Notes: generated by a model from the letters alone, not told the origin. Shown: positions 37,386-48,303, counted from the stretch's first letter. The stretch is 64,000 nucleotides of DNA from an uncultured Alphaproteobacteria bacterium (GCA_902589475.1 CACITD010000006.1:1-64000); one strand, 5' to 3'. A program made the numbers and translations.

Positions 37386-39926
37386 ATGTTATATATCTTT
37401 CAAAACTGGCTGCCAATATATGTGACACTAGCTTTGCGAGAATTGAGAGGTGCCAAAGGTAACTTTAAGATATTTGCAGCATGTTTGATACTTGGCGTTG
37501 CAACAATCACGGGTATTGGGTCAATTTCAGCAAGTTTATCGTCTGGGGTAGATAATAATGCGCGTAGTCTCCTAGGCGGCGACATATCAATTGAGCTTTC
37601 GCACCGTCCTCTATCACCAGCTATTATAAATTTTCTAGAACAAATAGGATCTATTTCCCAGTTAAATACTCTGCGGGCAATGGCACGCCCATCACAACGC
37701 GAAAAACGAACACTTGTTGAACTTAAATCTGTGGACGATTTTTATCCACTGGTGGGCACACTTACTCTGAAACCTAATATAACTCTCGACGCTGCTCTAA
37801 GACCGACTGCAGGAAATTTTGGCGCAATTGTGGACAAGGCTTTATTACAGCGATTGCATCTGAATATTGGGGACCAAATCCAAATCGGAGATATTTCGTT
37901 TGTTATCACAGCGGAGTTAGCGAGTGAACCCGACAGGATCATTCGTTTTACAACATTTGGCCCACGCGTTCTTATTCATTCTGAAGCACTCCAACAAACC
38001 GGACTCCTGGTTGAGGGTAGCCTCATCAAATACATCTACAAAATTCGTCTAAAGGAGCGTGCCTCAGCCGATAAAATTATCAACATCCTCAATAAAAAAT
38101 TTCCATCCGTTGGTTGGAGAATACGAACAACCGATAACGCGGTACCTGGCTTCGATCGTTTTAACAATCAAGTTACCCAATTTTTGACGCTCATTGCCTT
38201 TACTACTTTAATCGTAGGCGGCTTGGGTATTGGGAACTCTGCTAGAAACTATCTGGAACAACGCGTTTCTTCGATCGCAACATTAAAATGTTTGGGCAGC
38301 GACGACAAATTAGTATTCCAAATTTACTTTACTCAAATGCTAGTGGTGGGCGTTTTTTGTATTTTAGTCGGCATAACCGTAGGAGCTTTAATACCAAAGG
38401 CAACATCGGGTTTGATATCAAAAGCAATACCAATTACGTTGCCCTCCACTATTTTCTTTAAACCTCTTATTCTTGGCTTTGTTTACGGATTTTTAATTAC
38501 TTTTATTTTTACACTATTACCTCTAGCAAAAACGACGCGAATAAAACCAGGCTATTTATTTCGATCCTCCACAACGCGTGATATGTCCAATACCCCAAGC
38601 AAGTTTTTAATTTGGGTTATAGGAGCTTTTTTATGCTTAGCGCTTATATCCATACTAAACAACAACGACCAGAGACTCACCTTTTTCTTTGTAATCGGCG
38701 TCGCTGCGCTATTTTGTATGTTTTTGTTTGGCTCCTATGTAACCAAATTCTTATGCTTTAAATTAACGCACATACAACTAAGTTTTTTTCGGCTGGTACT
38801 ATCGAACATCATTCGCCCAGGAAATCTAACAACCGGTATTATTTTATCCCTAGGCTGTGGTTTAACATTGTTACTAACAGTGGCTTTGGTAGAAGAAAAT
38901 TTGAGCAGACGTCTCAGCAGCGATATACCGAAGATAGCCCCTGCGTACTTTTTTATAGATATTCAACCGCATCAAAATGATGCCTTTATGCAGCTAGTCA
39001 ATACCTCACCGGGCGTTACAAAGGTGGAAAAGACACCAATGACTAGAGGACGTGTGGTAGCTATTAATGGTACACCAACTAAGAATGTGAAGCCTAGACA
39101 AGATATAGCATGGGCTGTTAGAGGCGATAGAGGGCTAACATATGCTTCTAAAAAGCCAACAAACGCAAAAATAGTCGCAGGAGACTGGTGGCCAGAAAAT
39201 TACTCTGGGAAACCCCTTATTTCAATAGGAGCTAATGTCGCCCGTGGCTTGAATTTAGATATAGGGGATACAATCACGTTCAATATTTTAGGAAGAGAGA
39301 TAAAAGCAAAAATAGCAAATCTACGTTACATCGATTGGTCCAATCTTCAGATGAATTTCGTTTTCATATTCTCACCAGGGACCCTAGAAGCAGCTCCCCA
39401 CAGTATAGTAGCGGCCGTCTACGCATCGGGGATAGGTGTCGCCGAGACAGTTCGTAATAAGGTGACAGATACTCTGACTAATGTTTCTTCTATCAGTGTG
39501 AAAGACGCAATCAAAAATGCGCAAGACATCATCTCCACGGTTGGATTTACAATAAGGACCACCTCAGCTTTCACACTTATAAGCGGAATCCTTGTCCTAG
39601 CTAGTGCTCTTGCAACCCAACAGCAAAAACGGCGATATGACGCAACAATATATAAAGTACTTGGCATGTCGCGAATGCGGATACTTTTTTTGTATTTGAG
39701 TGAGTATTTTCTACTTTCCTGCATCTCCGCTGTGCTCGCGACCCTTGTATCGGTGATAATAAGTTGGCTTATACTAACGAAAATTATGCGCAGCGACTTT
39801 CAAATAGACTTTAGTGTTATTCTATTCACGCTTGGAATAAGCTTATTAATTATGATCCTGCTTGGATTAGGAAGCACCTGGAGATCCCTATCCTTAAAAC
39901 CAGGGCGTGTTCTGGCTAATTCCTAA
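37386..39926 (+). CDS. FtsX-like ABC transporter permease (YbbP-like)
   Basis: 846 aa, many TMs, N-terminal LALRELRGAKGNFKIFAACLILGVATI, two FtsX regions; next to the ATPase and arylesterase. Confidence 0.92.
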   Translation: MLYIFQNWLPIYVTLALRELRGAKGNFKIFAACLILGVATITGIGSISASLSSGVDNNARSLLGGDISIELSHRPLSPAIINFLEQIGSISQLNTLRAMARPSQREKRTLVELKSVDDFYPLVGTLTLKPNITLDAALRPTAGNFGAIVDKALLQRLHLNIGDQIQIGDISFVITAELASEPDRIIRFTTFGPRVLIHSEALQQTGLLVEGSLIKYIYKIRLKERASADKIINILNKKFPSVGWRIRTTDNAVPGFDRFNNQVTQFLTLIAFTTLIVGGLGIGNSARNYLEQRVSSIATLKCLGSDDKLVFQIYFTQMLVVGVFCILVGITVGALIPKATSGLISKAIPITLPSTIFFKPLILGFVYGFLITFIFTLLPLAKTTRIKPGYLFRSSTTRDMSNTPSKFLIWVIGAFLCLALISILNNNDQRLTFFFVIGVAALFCMFLFGSYVTKFLCFKLTHIQLSFFRLVLSNIIRPGNLTTGIILSLGCGLTLLLTVALVEENLSRRLSSDIPKIAPAYFFIDIQPHQNDAFMQLVNTSPGVTKVEKTPMTRGRVVAINGTPTKNVKPRQDIAWAVRGDRGLTYASKKPTNAKIVAGDWWPENYSGKPLISIGANVARGLNLDIGDTITFNILGREIKAKIANLRYIDWSNLQMNFVFIFSPGTLEAAPHSIVAAVYASGIGVAETVRNKVTDTLTNVSSISVKDAIKNAQDIISTVGFTIRTTSAFTLISGILVLASALATQQQKRRYDATIYKVLGMSRMRILFLYLSEYFLLSCISAVLATLVSVIISWLILTKIMRSDFQIDFSVILFTLGISLLIMILLGLGSTWRSLSLKPGRVLANS

Positions 39927-40051
39927 ACAAAGAGCGAATTTTGTTGGGGTTTGCCGAGTAAAAGGAAAACTAGGTGTGGCGTTTTTGACACTTATCCCTA
40001 TACTCCCAGGCCGCTGAACAATTTGTCATAATAATACAATTTGGAGATGAC

Positions 40052-41272
40052 ATGACTAACGAAGTAAAAAAGGTGGTTCTTGCCTACTCCGGAGGGTTGG
40101 ACACATCTATTATTCTTAAATGGCTCCAGGATAACTATCGTTGTGAAGTTGTCACCTTTACAGCTGACCTTGGACAAGGAGAGGATATAGAGCCTGCTCG
40201 CGAAAAAGCGAAACTGCTGGGGATAAAGGAAATCTTCATAGAGGACCTGAGAGAAGAATTCGTTCGTGATTTTGTTTTTCCAATGTTCAGAGCCAACACA
40301 GTTTATGAAGGTACTTACCTTCTTGGAACATCCATTGCTCGACCGCTTATAGCTAAAAGACAGATTGAAATAGCGAAAATGACAGGCGCCGATGCTGTTG
40401 CCCACGGCGCAACCGGCAAAGGAAACGATCAGGTCCGCTTTGAACTTTGTTACTATGCATTAAATCCACATATAAAAATTATAGCCCCCTGGCGCGAATG
40501 GGATTTCCAGGGGCGACAGGACTTAATTCAATACGCAGAGTCGAGACAAATTCCGATAGCAAAAGATAAGCGCGGAGAAGCACCATTTTCTGTAGACGCC
40601 AATCTTCTACATGCATCTAGTGAAGGAAAAATTTTGGAAGATCCGTGGGTTGAGGCAGAAGAGTTTATTTATTCGCGCACTATAGCTCCGGAAGATGCAC
40701 CCGATAAACCGACTTATATTGAAATTGGTTTTGATAAAGGAGATGCAACCAGCATTAACGGCACAGCTCTTAGCCCAGCCAACCTCCTGTCTCAACTAAA
40801 CCAATTTGGAAAGGAAAATGGTATAGGACGTCTTGATTTAGTAGAAAACCGGTTTGTTGGTATGAAAAATCGCGGTTTGTATGAAACGCCAGGTGGCACA
40901 ATTTTACATGTCGCTCATCGCGCCATCGAAAGTTTAACTTTGGACCGAGGCATGGCACACTTAAAAGATGAGTTAATGCCTCGTTATGCTGAACTAATAT
41001 ACAATGGTTTTTGGTATTCACCTGAACGAGAAATGCTTCAATCAGCAATAGATTTTAGCCAAAGAAATGTCAACGGCACCGTGCGCTTGAAATTATACAA
41101 AGGTAACACGATTGTTGTCGGAAGAAAGTCCGAAAAAAGTCTTTATTCAGCGGACTATGTGACATTTGAGCAAGGAGCCGCTGATTACAATCATGCTGAC
41201 GCGCATGGGTTTATTCGGCTCAACGCATTGCGGTTGCGATTAAATAAAATGATGTTAGACGATGAAAAATAA
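40052..41272 (+). CDS. argG: argininosuccinate synthase
   Basis: [47 protein letters not shown]. Confidence 0.98.
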   Translation: MTNEVKKVVLAYSGGLDTSIILKWLQDNYRCEVVTFTADLGQGEDIEPAREKAKLLGIKEIFIEDLREEFVRDFVFPMFRANTVYEGTYLLGTSIARPLIAKRQIEIAKMTGADAVAHGATGKGNDQVRFELCYYALNPHIKIIAPWREWDFQGRQDLIQYAESRQIPIAKDKRGEAPFSVDANLLHASSEGKILEDPWVEAEEFIYSRTIAPEDAPDKPTYIEIGFDKGDATSINGTALSPANLLSQLNQFGKENGIGRLDLVENRFVGMKNRGLYETPGGTILHVAHRAIESLTLDRGMAHLKDELMPRYAELIYNGFWYSPEREMLQSAIDFSQRNVNGTVRLKLYKGNTIVVGRKSEKSLYSADYVTFEQGAADYNHADAHGFIRLNALRLRLNKMMLDDEK

Positions 41273-41282
41273 TAAGTTTATT

Positions 41283-41672
41283 TTATTCGTGAATATCGGT
41301 ATGGAAAGTTTTTGAAATAATCCTCCATCCATCTGAGGTTTTCAATATTGTTAAATAGTCGGTGAAATACTTTGGTGGGATAGCACAATTAACTACCGCC
41401 ATTGCGGTTGATGGCCCAGATTTGTTTACCGATACAATCTTATCGTGCCGGGGTAAATTCTGCGACGATGGCGAAGGCCGATTTTTAATCATCTCAAAAT
41501 AGAACGACCTTTGCCAATCGTCTACCTTTGTGCCATCTGATGAATATAGATGCGCACTTTCATGGAAAACTTTTTCAAACTTGTCCGTATCTCCCTCATA
41601 TAGACCGTCAAAATACTGACCAAGTAAGCTAACGATCTCTTGGATATCATTGTCATTAAAGTCCTTAACCAT
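41283..41672 (-). CDS. nuclear transport factor 2/SnoaL-like fold protein
   Basis: IQEIVSLLGQYFDGLYEGDTDKFEKVFHESAHLYS...WRIISKTFHTD, NTF2-like fold pattern. Confidence 0.72.
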   Translation of the reverse strand: MVKDFNDNDIQEIVSLLGQYFDGLYEGDTDKFEKVFHESAHLYSSDGTKVDDWQRSFYFEMIKNRPSPSSQNLPRHDKIVSVNKSGPSTAMAVVNCAIPPKYFTDYLTILKTSDGWRIISKTFHTDIHE

Positions 41673-41731
41673 TTTTTTGCTCCAATTTCAAATGTCGAAC
41701 CAAAGCTTCTCTATTTATAATATCACTACAT

Positions 41732-42328
41732 CTAAAATTCCGCCCTCAAAAAAGCTAGAATAGCCCATATCTGACTATCTTTTAGAAGCATTTCAAAAGC
41801 CGGCATCTCATTTATATAGCCTGGCGGGGCAAAGGGTTGACCTCCATACTTCGTAATTTCAAAAAGCTCTCGATTTGAAAGCAGCGCTATATTGCCAGAA
41901 GCGTTCAATGGAGGCGCCGGTCGTTTCCCCTCAATATATGTTTTATCCCAGTGCGGTTGACCCTGGAGCTTATCCCCGTGGCAAAATGCGCAATTTGCCT
42001 GATACAACTCTTTACCCAAGCTATTTTGAGCTTGGCTCGTTTTATCTATAAAAACAAGCCCATCAACCTGTGATCTATCATAGTAAATTTTCGAAGCCGC
42101 CATAAATATTGCTATCAAAATGGATATTGCAACAAATCGGCCTTTAGAACCTAAACGGTTCCAGATTTGCCCCGATAATATTTCAGAATTAGAAGTTTCC
42201 TCTCTATCATCCTCGCTCTCTATCACAAGCTTTAAATTTCGCCGTGAGGTGCCTCTCCCACGTCCAGGACCCAGAAAGCGCCTTTTTCTTATTCTCGTTA
42301 GACTATTGCCTGAGCTCTTCTTGAACAC
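41732..42328 (-). CDS. membrane-anchored c-type cytochrome with basic N-terminal extension
   Basis: CXXCH (NCAFCHG), TM FVAISILIAIFMAAS, Arg-rich N-terminus RIRKRRFLGPGRGRGTSRR; similar to the 9061 cytochrome. Confidence 0.85.
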   Translation of the reverse strand: MFKKSSGNSLTRIRKRRFLGPGRGRGTSRRNLKLVIESEDDREETSNSEILSGQIWNRLGSKGRFVAISILIAIFMAASKIYYDRSQVDGLVFIDKTSQAQNSLGKELYQANCAFCHGDKLQGQPHWDKTYIEGKRPAPPLNASGNIALLSNRELFEITKYGGQPFAPPGYINEMPAFEMLLKDSQIWAILAFLRAEF

Positions 42329-42367
42329 AATAAATTCTAGCCTACTTAATTTAGCCGTAATTTGTTA

Positions 42368-43312
42368 TCATGTGATTTTTACCTTTTGCCTCGGATTATA
42401 TTCATTTTTCTTACCCCAGTTTTCTATAAACTCCTTTAATTCATTGTCGATTTTATCCGGCAGAGTAACTTGTAAACGAATGTATTGGTCACCAAGATTG
42501 CGTTCCTTCGATTTTGGGACACCCTTCCCTTTCAACCTTAAAATTGAACCGCTGTTTGAATTCGTTGGGACCTTTAAGGTAACATTCCCATAAATCGTTG
42601 GGACAATGATTGTCGCACCGGATATAGCTTCGGGTAGACTAATGGGAATGTCTATATGAATATCCTGGTTCTTCCGAACAAAATGTTCATGATCCTGAAC
42701 AGTAATTTCTATTACGGCATCACCCTTTTTTGAACTTTTGTCTGCAATCCTTCCCTGACCCTTCAACCGTAATTTCGTTCCGGTTTCAGTTCCTGGTGGG
42801 ATGGACATATTTACAACTTTTCCATCAGAGAGTGTGACGTGTTTTTTTATGCCTAGCGTGGCCTCGGTAAAAGGCACAGTAAGTTTGTAATTTGTGTTTT
42901 TGGGCTTGTTATTTTCCTTCGCCGAGTTTTTTCTGTAACTGCCGGTTTCAGGGCGCCCATGAATATCACCTCTAGCGTTTCGGAAAAAACTTGAAAATAT
43001 ATCGTTATTGGTTCCATCAAATTCATCAAAGCTAAAAGATTTACCAGTCTTTTGAGCGCCACCCCACTGACCCCAAAAACCAGCTCCCGGCCTCTCTGCG
43101 CCAGTAGCAGGATCTAGTTGCCCCCGGTCAAATTTCTTCTTTTTCTCAGGATTTGAAAGAATATCGTAGGCTCCCGTTATGTTTTTAAACCGCTCCGCAT
43201 TCCCGGGATTTAAATCTGGGTGATGCTTTTTTGCTAGCGTCCGATAAGCGCTTTTTATTTCAGCGGCACTCGCTTCTCTGCCCAAGCCTAATGTTTTGTA
43301 AGGGTCAGTCAT
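42368..43312 (-). CDS. DnaJ C-terminal domain protein (CbpA-like)
   Basis: DPYKTLGLGREASAAEIKSAYRTLAKKHHPDLNPGN J domain; C-terminal substrate-binding domains without a zinc finger. Confidence 0.93.
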   Translation of the reverse strand: MTDPYKTLGLGREASAAEIKSAYRTLAKKHHPDLNPGNAERFKNITGAYDILSNPEKKKKFDRGQLDPATGAERPGAGFWGQWGGAQKTGKSFSFDEFDGTNNDIFSSFFRNARGDIHGRPETGSYRKNSAKENNKPKNTNYKLTVPFTEATLGIKKHVTLSDGKVVNMSIPPGTETGTKLRLKGQGRIADKSSKKGDAVIEITVQDHEHFVRKNQDIHIDIPISLPEAISGATIIVPTIYGNVTLKVPTNSNSGSILRLKGKGVPKSKERNLGDQYIRLQVTLPDKIDNELKEFIENWGKKNEYNPRQKVKIT

Positions 43313-43372
43313 CTATTTTACTTTTCAGCAAGAGCACTTAAGTAAGTAGCACTCTGTAAAATATAAAGTATA

Positions 43373-43876
43373 TTATCTAATAATTTTCCAACTTCCATCC
43401 GGCTGTCTGCAAGCTGTCCCATATGCCTCCGCGGTTCGCCCCCCTATTGTGACGGTTTGTTGGAATTCCCTACAATACCGACCATTGTTATTTTTAAAGG
43501 CTGGTTTAGGTGTTACGGTTCCTCTATTGCCTGTATCTGGATTTTGCCACGCCACTGACGTTCCACTTCTACTTGTCTCCAACGCAGTTGTTGTGGTCTT
43601 CTGCATTGCAAGTCTATCCGCTCGATCTAATGACAATCCTATCTGGTTGCCTAAAAATGCACCCAACAAAGCGCCAGCTGCGCCGGCTGCAACTCTACCG
43701 GAACCTTTTCCAAATTGAGAACCAGTAACAGCCCCAGCTACACCACCTAAAATTGTACCTACTCGCTGCTTTGTTCCCTCACCTTGAGTTGTTTGACAAC
43801 CAACCAGCCCCACTATCAAAAGACAAACTATAGCCAAACGCGAAAACATCCAAAGATTCCCTTTCAAAATTACCAT
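43373..43876 (-). CDS. RT0821/Lpp0805-like surface lipoprotein with glycine-zipper
   Basis: Lipobox-like LIVGLVGCQ, glycine-rich GGVAGAVTGSQFGKGSGRVAAGAAGALLGAFLGNQIG, C-terminal YCREFQQTVTIGGRTAEAYGTACRQPDGSW. Confidence 0.85.
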   Translation of the reverse strand: MVILKGNLWMFSRLAIVCLLIVGLVGCQTTQGEGTKQRVGTILGGVAGAVTGSQFGKGSGRVAAGAAGALLGAFLGNQIGLSLDRADRLAMQKTTTTALETSRSGTSVAWQNPDTGNRGTVTPKPAFKNNNGRYCREFQQTVTIGGRTAEAYGTACRQPDGSWKIIR

Positions 43877-44070
43877 CAGACCGCCAAAATTCGCACCGTA
43901 AGAGGACTATATCATAGCAAAAAAACCTATTAAAGGTATCCTTAAACCCCATTTTAATTTAATTTTCCATTCTTATCTTATTGGCTGTCAATTCACTAGT
44001 ATCAAGTGATCCGGGCCTATGTAAAGTTCGTAACTTTGGCAGCGTAATAGGTAGATATGGAGAAACACTG

Positions 44071-44667
44071 ATGTTCGAGCCTATGACCACGGACCCACTT
44101 GAACTTTTTACCGAATGGTACGAGAACGCAAAAAAGAATGAAATCAATGATCCTAATGCTATGTCTTTAGCGACAGCAGACAAAAACGGAATGCCCTCCG
44201 TCAGAATGGTCCTGCTTAAGGGTTTTGACACAAATGGCTTCGTATTTTACACAAATTTAGAAAGTCGCAAAGCGAGCGAGTTTAAGAGTAATCCTAACGT
44301 CGCTGTTTGCTTTCATTGGAAAAGCCTCCAAAGGCAAGTACGAATAGAGGGAAACGTTTCTCAAGTTAGTGACGAAGAAGCTGATGAATACTTCAATAGT
44401 AGAGCACGATTAAGTAGGATTGGCGCGTGGGCATCTATGCAGTCGCAGACGCTAGAGTCCAGAGATTATTTGCTAACACGTCTCAAAACTTTTGAAGAAA
44501 AATACAATGGAGAGGCAATACCTCGACCAACCCACTGGAGTGGTAACCGTATAAAAGCAAAGAGAATAGAATTTTGGCAAGATGGCGAGTTCAGATTACA
44601 CGATCGATTTGTTTTTGAACGGCGATCAATAAACGAAGCTTGGACTAAAACAAGACTATATCCATGA
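44071..44667 (+). CDS. pdxH: pyridoxamine 5'-phosphate oxidase
   Basis: PNAMSLATADKNGMPSVRMVLLKGFDTNGFVFYTNLESRKASEF and RPTHWSGNRIKAKRIEFWQ...LHDRFVF..RLYP. ATG at 44071; the ORF track starts at 43981. Confidence 0.95.
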   Translation: MFEPMTTDPLELFTEWYENAKKNEINDPNAMSLATADKNGMPSVRMVLLKGFDTNGFVFYTNLESRKASEFKSNPNVAVCFHWKSLQRQVRIEGNVSQVSDEEADEYFNSRARLSRIGAWASMQSQTLESRDYLLTRLKTFEEKYNGEAIPRPTHWSGNRIKAKRIEFWQDGEFRLHDRFVFERRSINEAWTKTRLYP

Positions 44668-44758
44668 CCCGCATGCTAGGGGATAAATTTCAAGAAGTGG
44701 TTGGGAACCAATAAAAAACGTTCTTTAACTAAATTAAAAATTTGTATAATATTCCAGA

Positions 44759-45499
44759 ATGGTTAGGGACCCTAAAACCGTTATTTTGACCGGAGCGAGC
44801 CGCGGAATTGGGCATTCCACAGTTAGTTTTTTTAGCAAAAAAAATTGGGAAGTTATAACCTGCTCCAGAGAAAAGCCACCAGAGGAATGCCGTAGGGATC
44901 CCAATTGGTCTCATCATATCACAGCAGACCTTGAGGATGGTAAAAGCCTCGACAATTTCGTCACCGAGGCTAAAGAGCTTCTCGCTGAAAAGCCACTACA
45001 CGCCTTGGTAAACAATGCTGGATGGTCACCTAAATCACCGACACAAGAACGATTGGGATGTTTAAATGGTGATCTTGAGGCCTGGAGACGCGTGTTTGAA
45101 CTTAATTTTTTTGCTCCCCTAAAGCTTGCTAGGGGTTTTGCAGCATCTTTGCGGAAAGGTAATGGTTCGATCGTCAATATTACTTCAATAGCAGGACATG
45201 CCATCCATCCTTTTGCAGGGTCTGCTTACAGTACCTCCAAGGCAGCCTTGAGTTCTCTCACCAGGGAAATGGCAAATGAATTCGCTGATTTAGGAGTCCG
45301 AGTAAATTCAGTAGCACCCGGTGAAATTGAAACAGCTATGTTGTCACCTGATACTGAGGTGCTTATCCCTCGTATCCCCCTCAATAGGTTAGGACAACCG
45401 AACGATATTGCGTCTACTATTTATTTTTTGTGTTCTGAGGACAGCACCTACATTACGGGCACAGAGATTTTTGTTACGGGTGGGCAGCATATACTTTGA
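44759..45499 (+). CDS. SDR-family oxidoreductase
   Basis: ILTGASRGIGHSTV, NNAG, YSTSKAALSSLTREMA, C-terminal ITGTEIFVTGGQ. Confidence 0.92.
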   Translation: MVRDPKTVILTGASRGIGHSTVSFFSKKNWEVITCSREKPPEECRRDPNWSHHITADLEDGKSLDNFVTEAKELLAEKPLHALVNNAGWSPKSPTQERLGCLNGDLEAWRRVFELNFFAPLKLARGFAASLRKGNGSIVNITSIAGHAIHPFAGSAYSTSKAALSSLTREMANEFADLGVRVNSVAPGEIETAMLSPDTEVLIPRIPLNRLGQPNDIASTIYFLCSEDSTYITGTEIFVTGGQHIL

Positions 45500-45532
45500 A
45501 GATATACGTGGGCGTTAAAGAGTTTTACAAAG

Positions 45533-46075
45533 TTATATTTGGATTCTTATTCTTTGGTCACACCACTCTATTCTTTTGTTGACTACAAAGAGATCTAATT
45601 CTATTGACTCCAACAGAAACCCTGTCAACCAAGTAGTTTGATTTTTTAGGTCTTCCAATCGCCTCTTCTCGTTATGATACATATCTCTAATAGCCAGAAG
45701 TTGATCTCGCCTTTCGTTATCATCTAAAATATCTATGAACCGCAATTTCAATGCAATTACAAGTTTGTTTAGTTCTGACCCCCCAGATTTAAGATTTGAT
45801 CTAAGATACTCCTTGAGTTCTTGTAAACCTGCGGGACTCAACTGCAACAATGACGAATCACCTTTATCATTGTCATTGACGGCCTCGATGAGGCCTTCGA
45901 GTTTTAGTAGTTCAATAGATGTGCCCATTAACTCAAGTGAAGGACCGACGATCCTGCTGATGAAGCTACGCACTTCATTCGCAATATCATCGTAACTTCT
46001 TGCACGCTCAATCAAGGCTCCCAAAGCTGCCATTTTGATTGTCTCGCGTGGTATGAGAGAATTATCTCTATACAA
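45533..46075 (-). CDS. hypothetical protein, possibly PadR-like winged-helix regulator
   Basis: LIPRETIKMAALGALIERARSYDDIANEVRSFISR...LEGLIEAVNDND...LQLSPAGLQELKEYLR resembles PadR-like wHTH plus helical C-terminus; family unconfirmed. Confidence 0.5.
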   Translation of the reverse strand: MYRDNSLIPRETIKMAALGALIERARSYDDIANEVRSFISRIVGPSLELMGTSIELLKLEGLIEAVNDNDKGDSSLLQLSPAGLQELKEYLRSNLKSGGSELNKLVIALKLRFIDILDDNERRDQLLAIRDMYHNEKRRLEDLKNQTTWLTGFLLESIELDLFVVNKRIEWCDQRIRIQI

Positions 46076-46157
46076 TCTTAAACCCCAAAAGTTTTGAGGA
46101 CACTAGCTTAATTGCGAGTCATTCGCAATAAATATTTTTTCATTTAAATTGACTCGT

Positions 46158-47018
46158 TCAAGATGGAGAGATACCACGTAATTTTTCACTACGACGTCGA
46201 AGAAGTTCAACTGTCGTTAAAAGTAAAATACTGACAACTACGAGAATAGTAGCTACTGCCAAAATGGTTGGACTTATTTGCTCTCGTATGCCTGCCCACA
46301 TTTGCCTGGGAATCGTCCGTTGCTCGAAACCCGCCAAAAAGAATACTATTACAACCTCATCAAATGAAGTTATGAAGGCGAATAAAGCTCCCGAAATTAC
46401 CCCTGGTAAAATCAACGGCATTTGAATTTTAAAGAATGTTTTTCTACTATCCGCACCAAGACTTTGCGATGCGCGGGTTAATGAATGATCGAAACCAGTC
46501 AGAGTGGCAGTTACGGTTATTACCACAAAAGGCGTTCCTAGCACGGCATGTGCAAGAATTAAACCAGGAAGCGTCTGCGCTAATCCGATATTCGAATAAA
46601 AAAAGAACATTCCTGCTGCGGAAATTATAAGCGGTACAATCATGGGCGATATAAGCACTCCCATTACTGCAGATTTATAAGGCATATGAGACTGACTTAG
46701 GCCCAACGCAGCGAGCGTACCTAACAAAGTGGCTAAAAAAGTCGAACAAATCGCCACAATTATGCTATTAGCGGCCGAGAATGCCCATTGGGGATTCTTA
46801 GCGATATCGGCGTACCAACGAGTAGAATATGCCTCCGGTTCTAGAGAAATCATACCTTCGGTAAAGGTGAAATAGGGTTCTGCATTGAACGAAAGAGGAA
46901 TAATTACCAAAATGGGTGCAATTAAAAAAATAAAAACAAAACCACAGAAAATTATGAAACTGTAGTGTGCTATTTTTCCACCAACTCCTACATACGGAGG
47001 AAAAGTCATATTATTCAA
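46158..47018 (-). CDS. ABC transporter permease (PotC/PotI-like)
   Basis: Binding-protein-dependent permease with EAA motif SLTRASQSLGADSRKTFFKIQMPLILPGVISG. Confidence 0.92.
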   Translation of the reverse strand: MNNMTFPPYVGVGGKIAHYSFIIFCGFVFIFLIAPILVIIPLSFNAEPYFTFTEGMISLEPEAYSTRWYADIAKNPQWAFSAANSIIVAICSTFLATLLGTLAALGLSQSHMPYKSAVMGVLISPMIVPLIISAAGMFFFYSNIGLAQTLPGLILAHAVLGTPFVVITVTATLTGFDHSLTRASQSLGADSRKTFFKIQMPLILPGVISGALFAFITSFDEVVIVFFLAGFEQRTIPRQMWAGIREQISPTILAVATILVVVSILLLTTVELLRRRSEKLRGISPS

Positions 47019-48256
47019 CCTAACTTCATTTTGTCTATGCCAATAATTTTATTATAAAGCCAATAAAGAATTAAGACTGCAACCAAGAGAATGGTACCTA
47101 ATGCAGCAGCTAACCCCCAATTAAGCGAGGACTTCATGTGATACGCTATAAAATTACTTATGAGTTGCCCTGACCTTCCACCCACAAGTGCTGGAGTAAT
47201 ATAGTAGCCGATCGATAAAATGAAGACCAGAAGACAGCCGGCACCAATGCCCGGTGTCGTTTGAGGCATATAAACTCTAACAAATGCTGTAAGCGGGCTA
47301 GCGCCCAACGATCTAGCCGCTCTCATATACGAAGGAGAGATGGTTTTCATAACTGAATAAAGAGGCAGAATCATAAACGGCAATAGTATCTGGGTCATGG
47401 CCACCAAAGTACCAGTTTGGTTATATATCATCTGAATACGGCCATCTTCTGAAATTATATTCAACGCAACTAGAATATCATTAACAACACCATTCCTCTG
47501 AAGAAGAACAATCCAAGAGGTGGTTCTGACAAGCAGTGATGTCCAAAATGGTAAAAGGACCATTATTAGAAAAATATTGCTTATTCGCAAAGGAAGCGTC
47601 GCCAAAAGGAAAGACACTGGATATGCCAGAACAAGGCAGAAAACTGTTACCAAAAAGCTGATCCAGATTGTTCTCAAAAAAATTTTTACATAAATCCGTC
47701 TATCTTCGGATTGCAGCCCTATTGTGTTATCCTCATTCACTTTCAGGTCTAAAGCTGCAAGATACTGAACCCCCGTGTATCTCTGGCCTATACGCTTAAT
47801 AACTTTCCAGGTGACAACGGCTCCCCACCTTTTGTCGAACTGAATTAATGCCTTTTTATAATCATTACCCTTATATTTTCTTACTTTCCTAACAGTCTTA
47901 TTTATCATGCTCCGCATGCCGCCTGACTCAAAATTAAGCCGGGCGGCGATCTTGCCAACCTTGCTATTTTCTCTAGCTATCAATAATTCCTTTGCAAGGA
48001 GTGAAAACGTTTCCTGGTCTGGTAAATTAGTTCCGTCCCATTTTTGAAGTTTTTCAATTGTTAGCGGTAAGTTATTAGCTACAACAGGATTATCCACGCT
48101 CCTGAAAAGCATCTCAAATATTGGGAGAACGAAAGATATCAGTACAAAGAGTAAAAGTGGGGCTACTAGTAGGAAAGCTTTTGCACGCCGCCCTCTCTCA
48201 GCCTTGCGCAGGCTATCCTTGAGAGGGGTGCCATCTGCAGTGAGAATACTTGTCAA
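47015..48256 (-). CDS. ABC transporter permease (PotB/PotH-like) with long periplasmic insert
   Basis: EAA motif MRAARSLGASPLTAFVRVYMPQTTPGIGAG; 4-nt overlap with the next permease. About 130 residues lie between TM1 and TM2. Confidence 0.92.
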   Translation of the reverse strand: MTSILTADGTPLKDSLRKAERGRRAKAFLLVAPLLLFVLISFVLPIFEMLFRSVDNPVVANNLPLTIEKLQKWDGTNLPDQETFSLLAKELLIARENSKVGKIAARLNFESGGMRSMINKTVRKVRKYKGNDYKKALIQFDKRWGAVVTWKVIKRIGQRYTGVQYLAALDLKVNEDNTIGLQSEDRRIYVKIFLRTIWISFLVTVFCLVLAYPVSFLLATLPLRISNIFLIMVLLPFWTSLLVRTTSWIVLLQRNGVVNDILVALNIISEDGRIQMIYNQTGTLVAMTQILLPFMILPLYSVMKTISPSYMRAARSLGASPLTAFVRVYMPQTTPGIGAGCLLVFILSIGYYITPALVGGRSGQLISNFIAYHMKSSLNWGLAAALGTILLVAVLILYWLYNKIIGIDKMKLG

Positions 48257-48303
48257 GAGGACTACCTCACCAGCAATTAATTTTTCTTCGATAAAGTAAA
48301 TTT

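Noticed and set aside
47015-48256. Long insert between TM1 and TM2 of the PotB/PotH-like permease as a possible new domain
   Set aside because: Similar extended permeases are, to my knowledge, common in opine/polyamine-type ABC systems of alphaproteobacteria; not unusual by itself.
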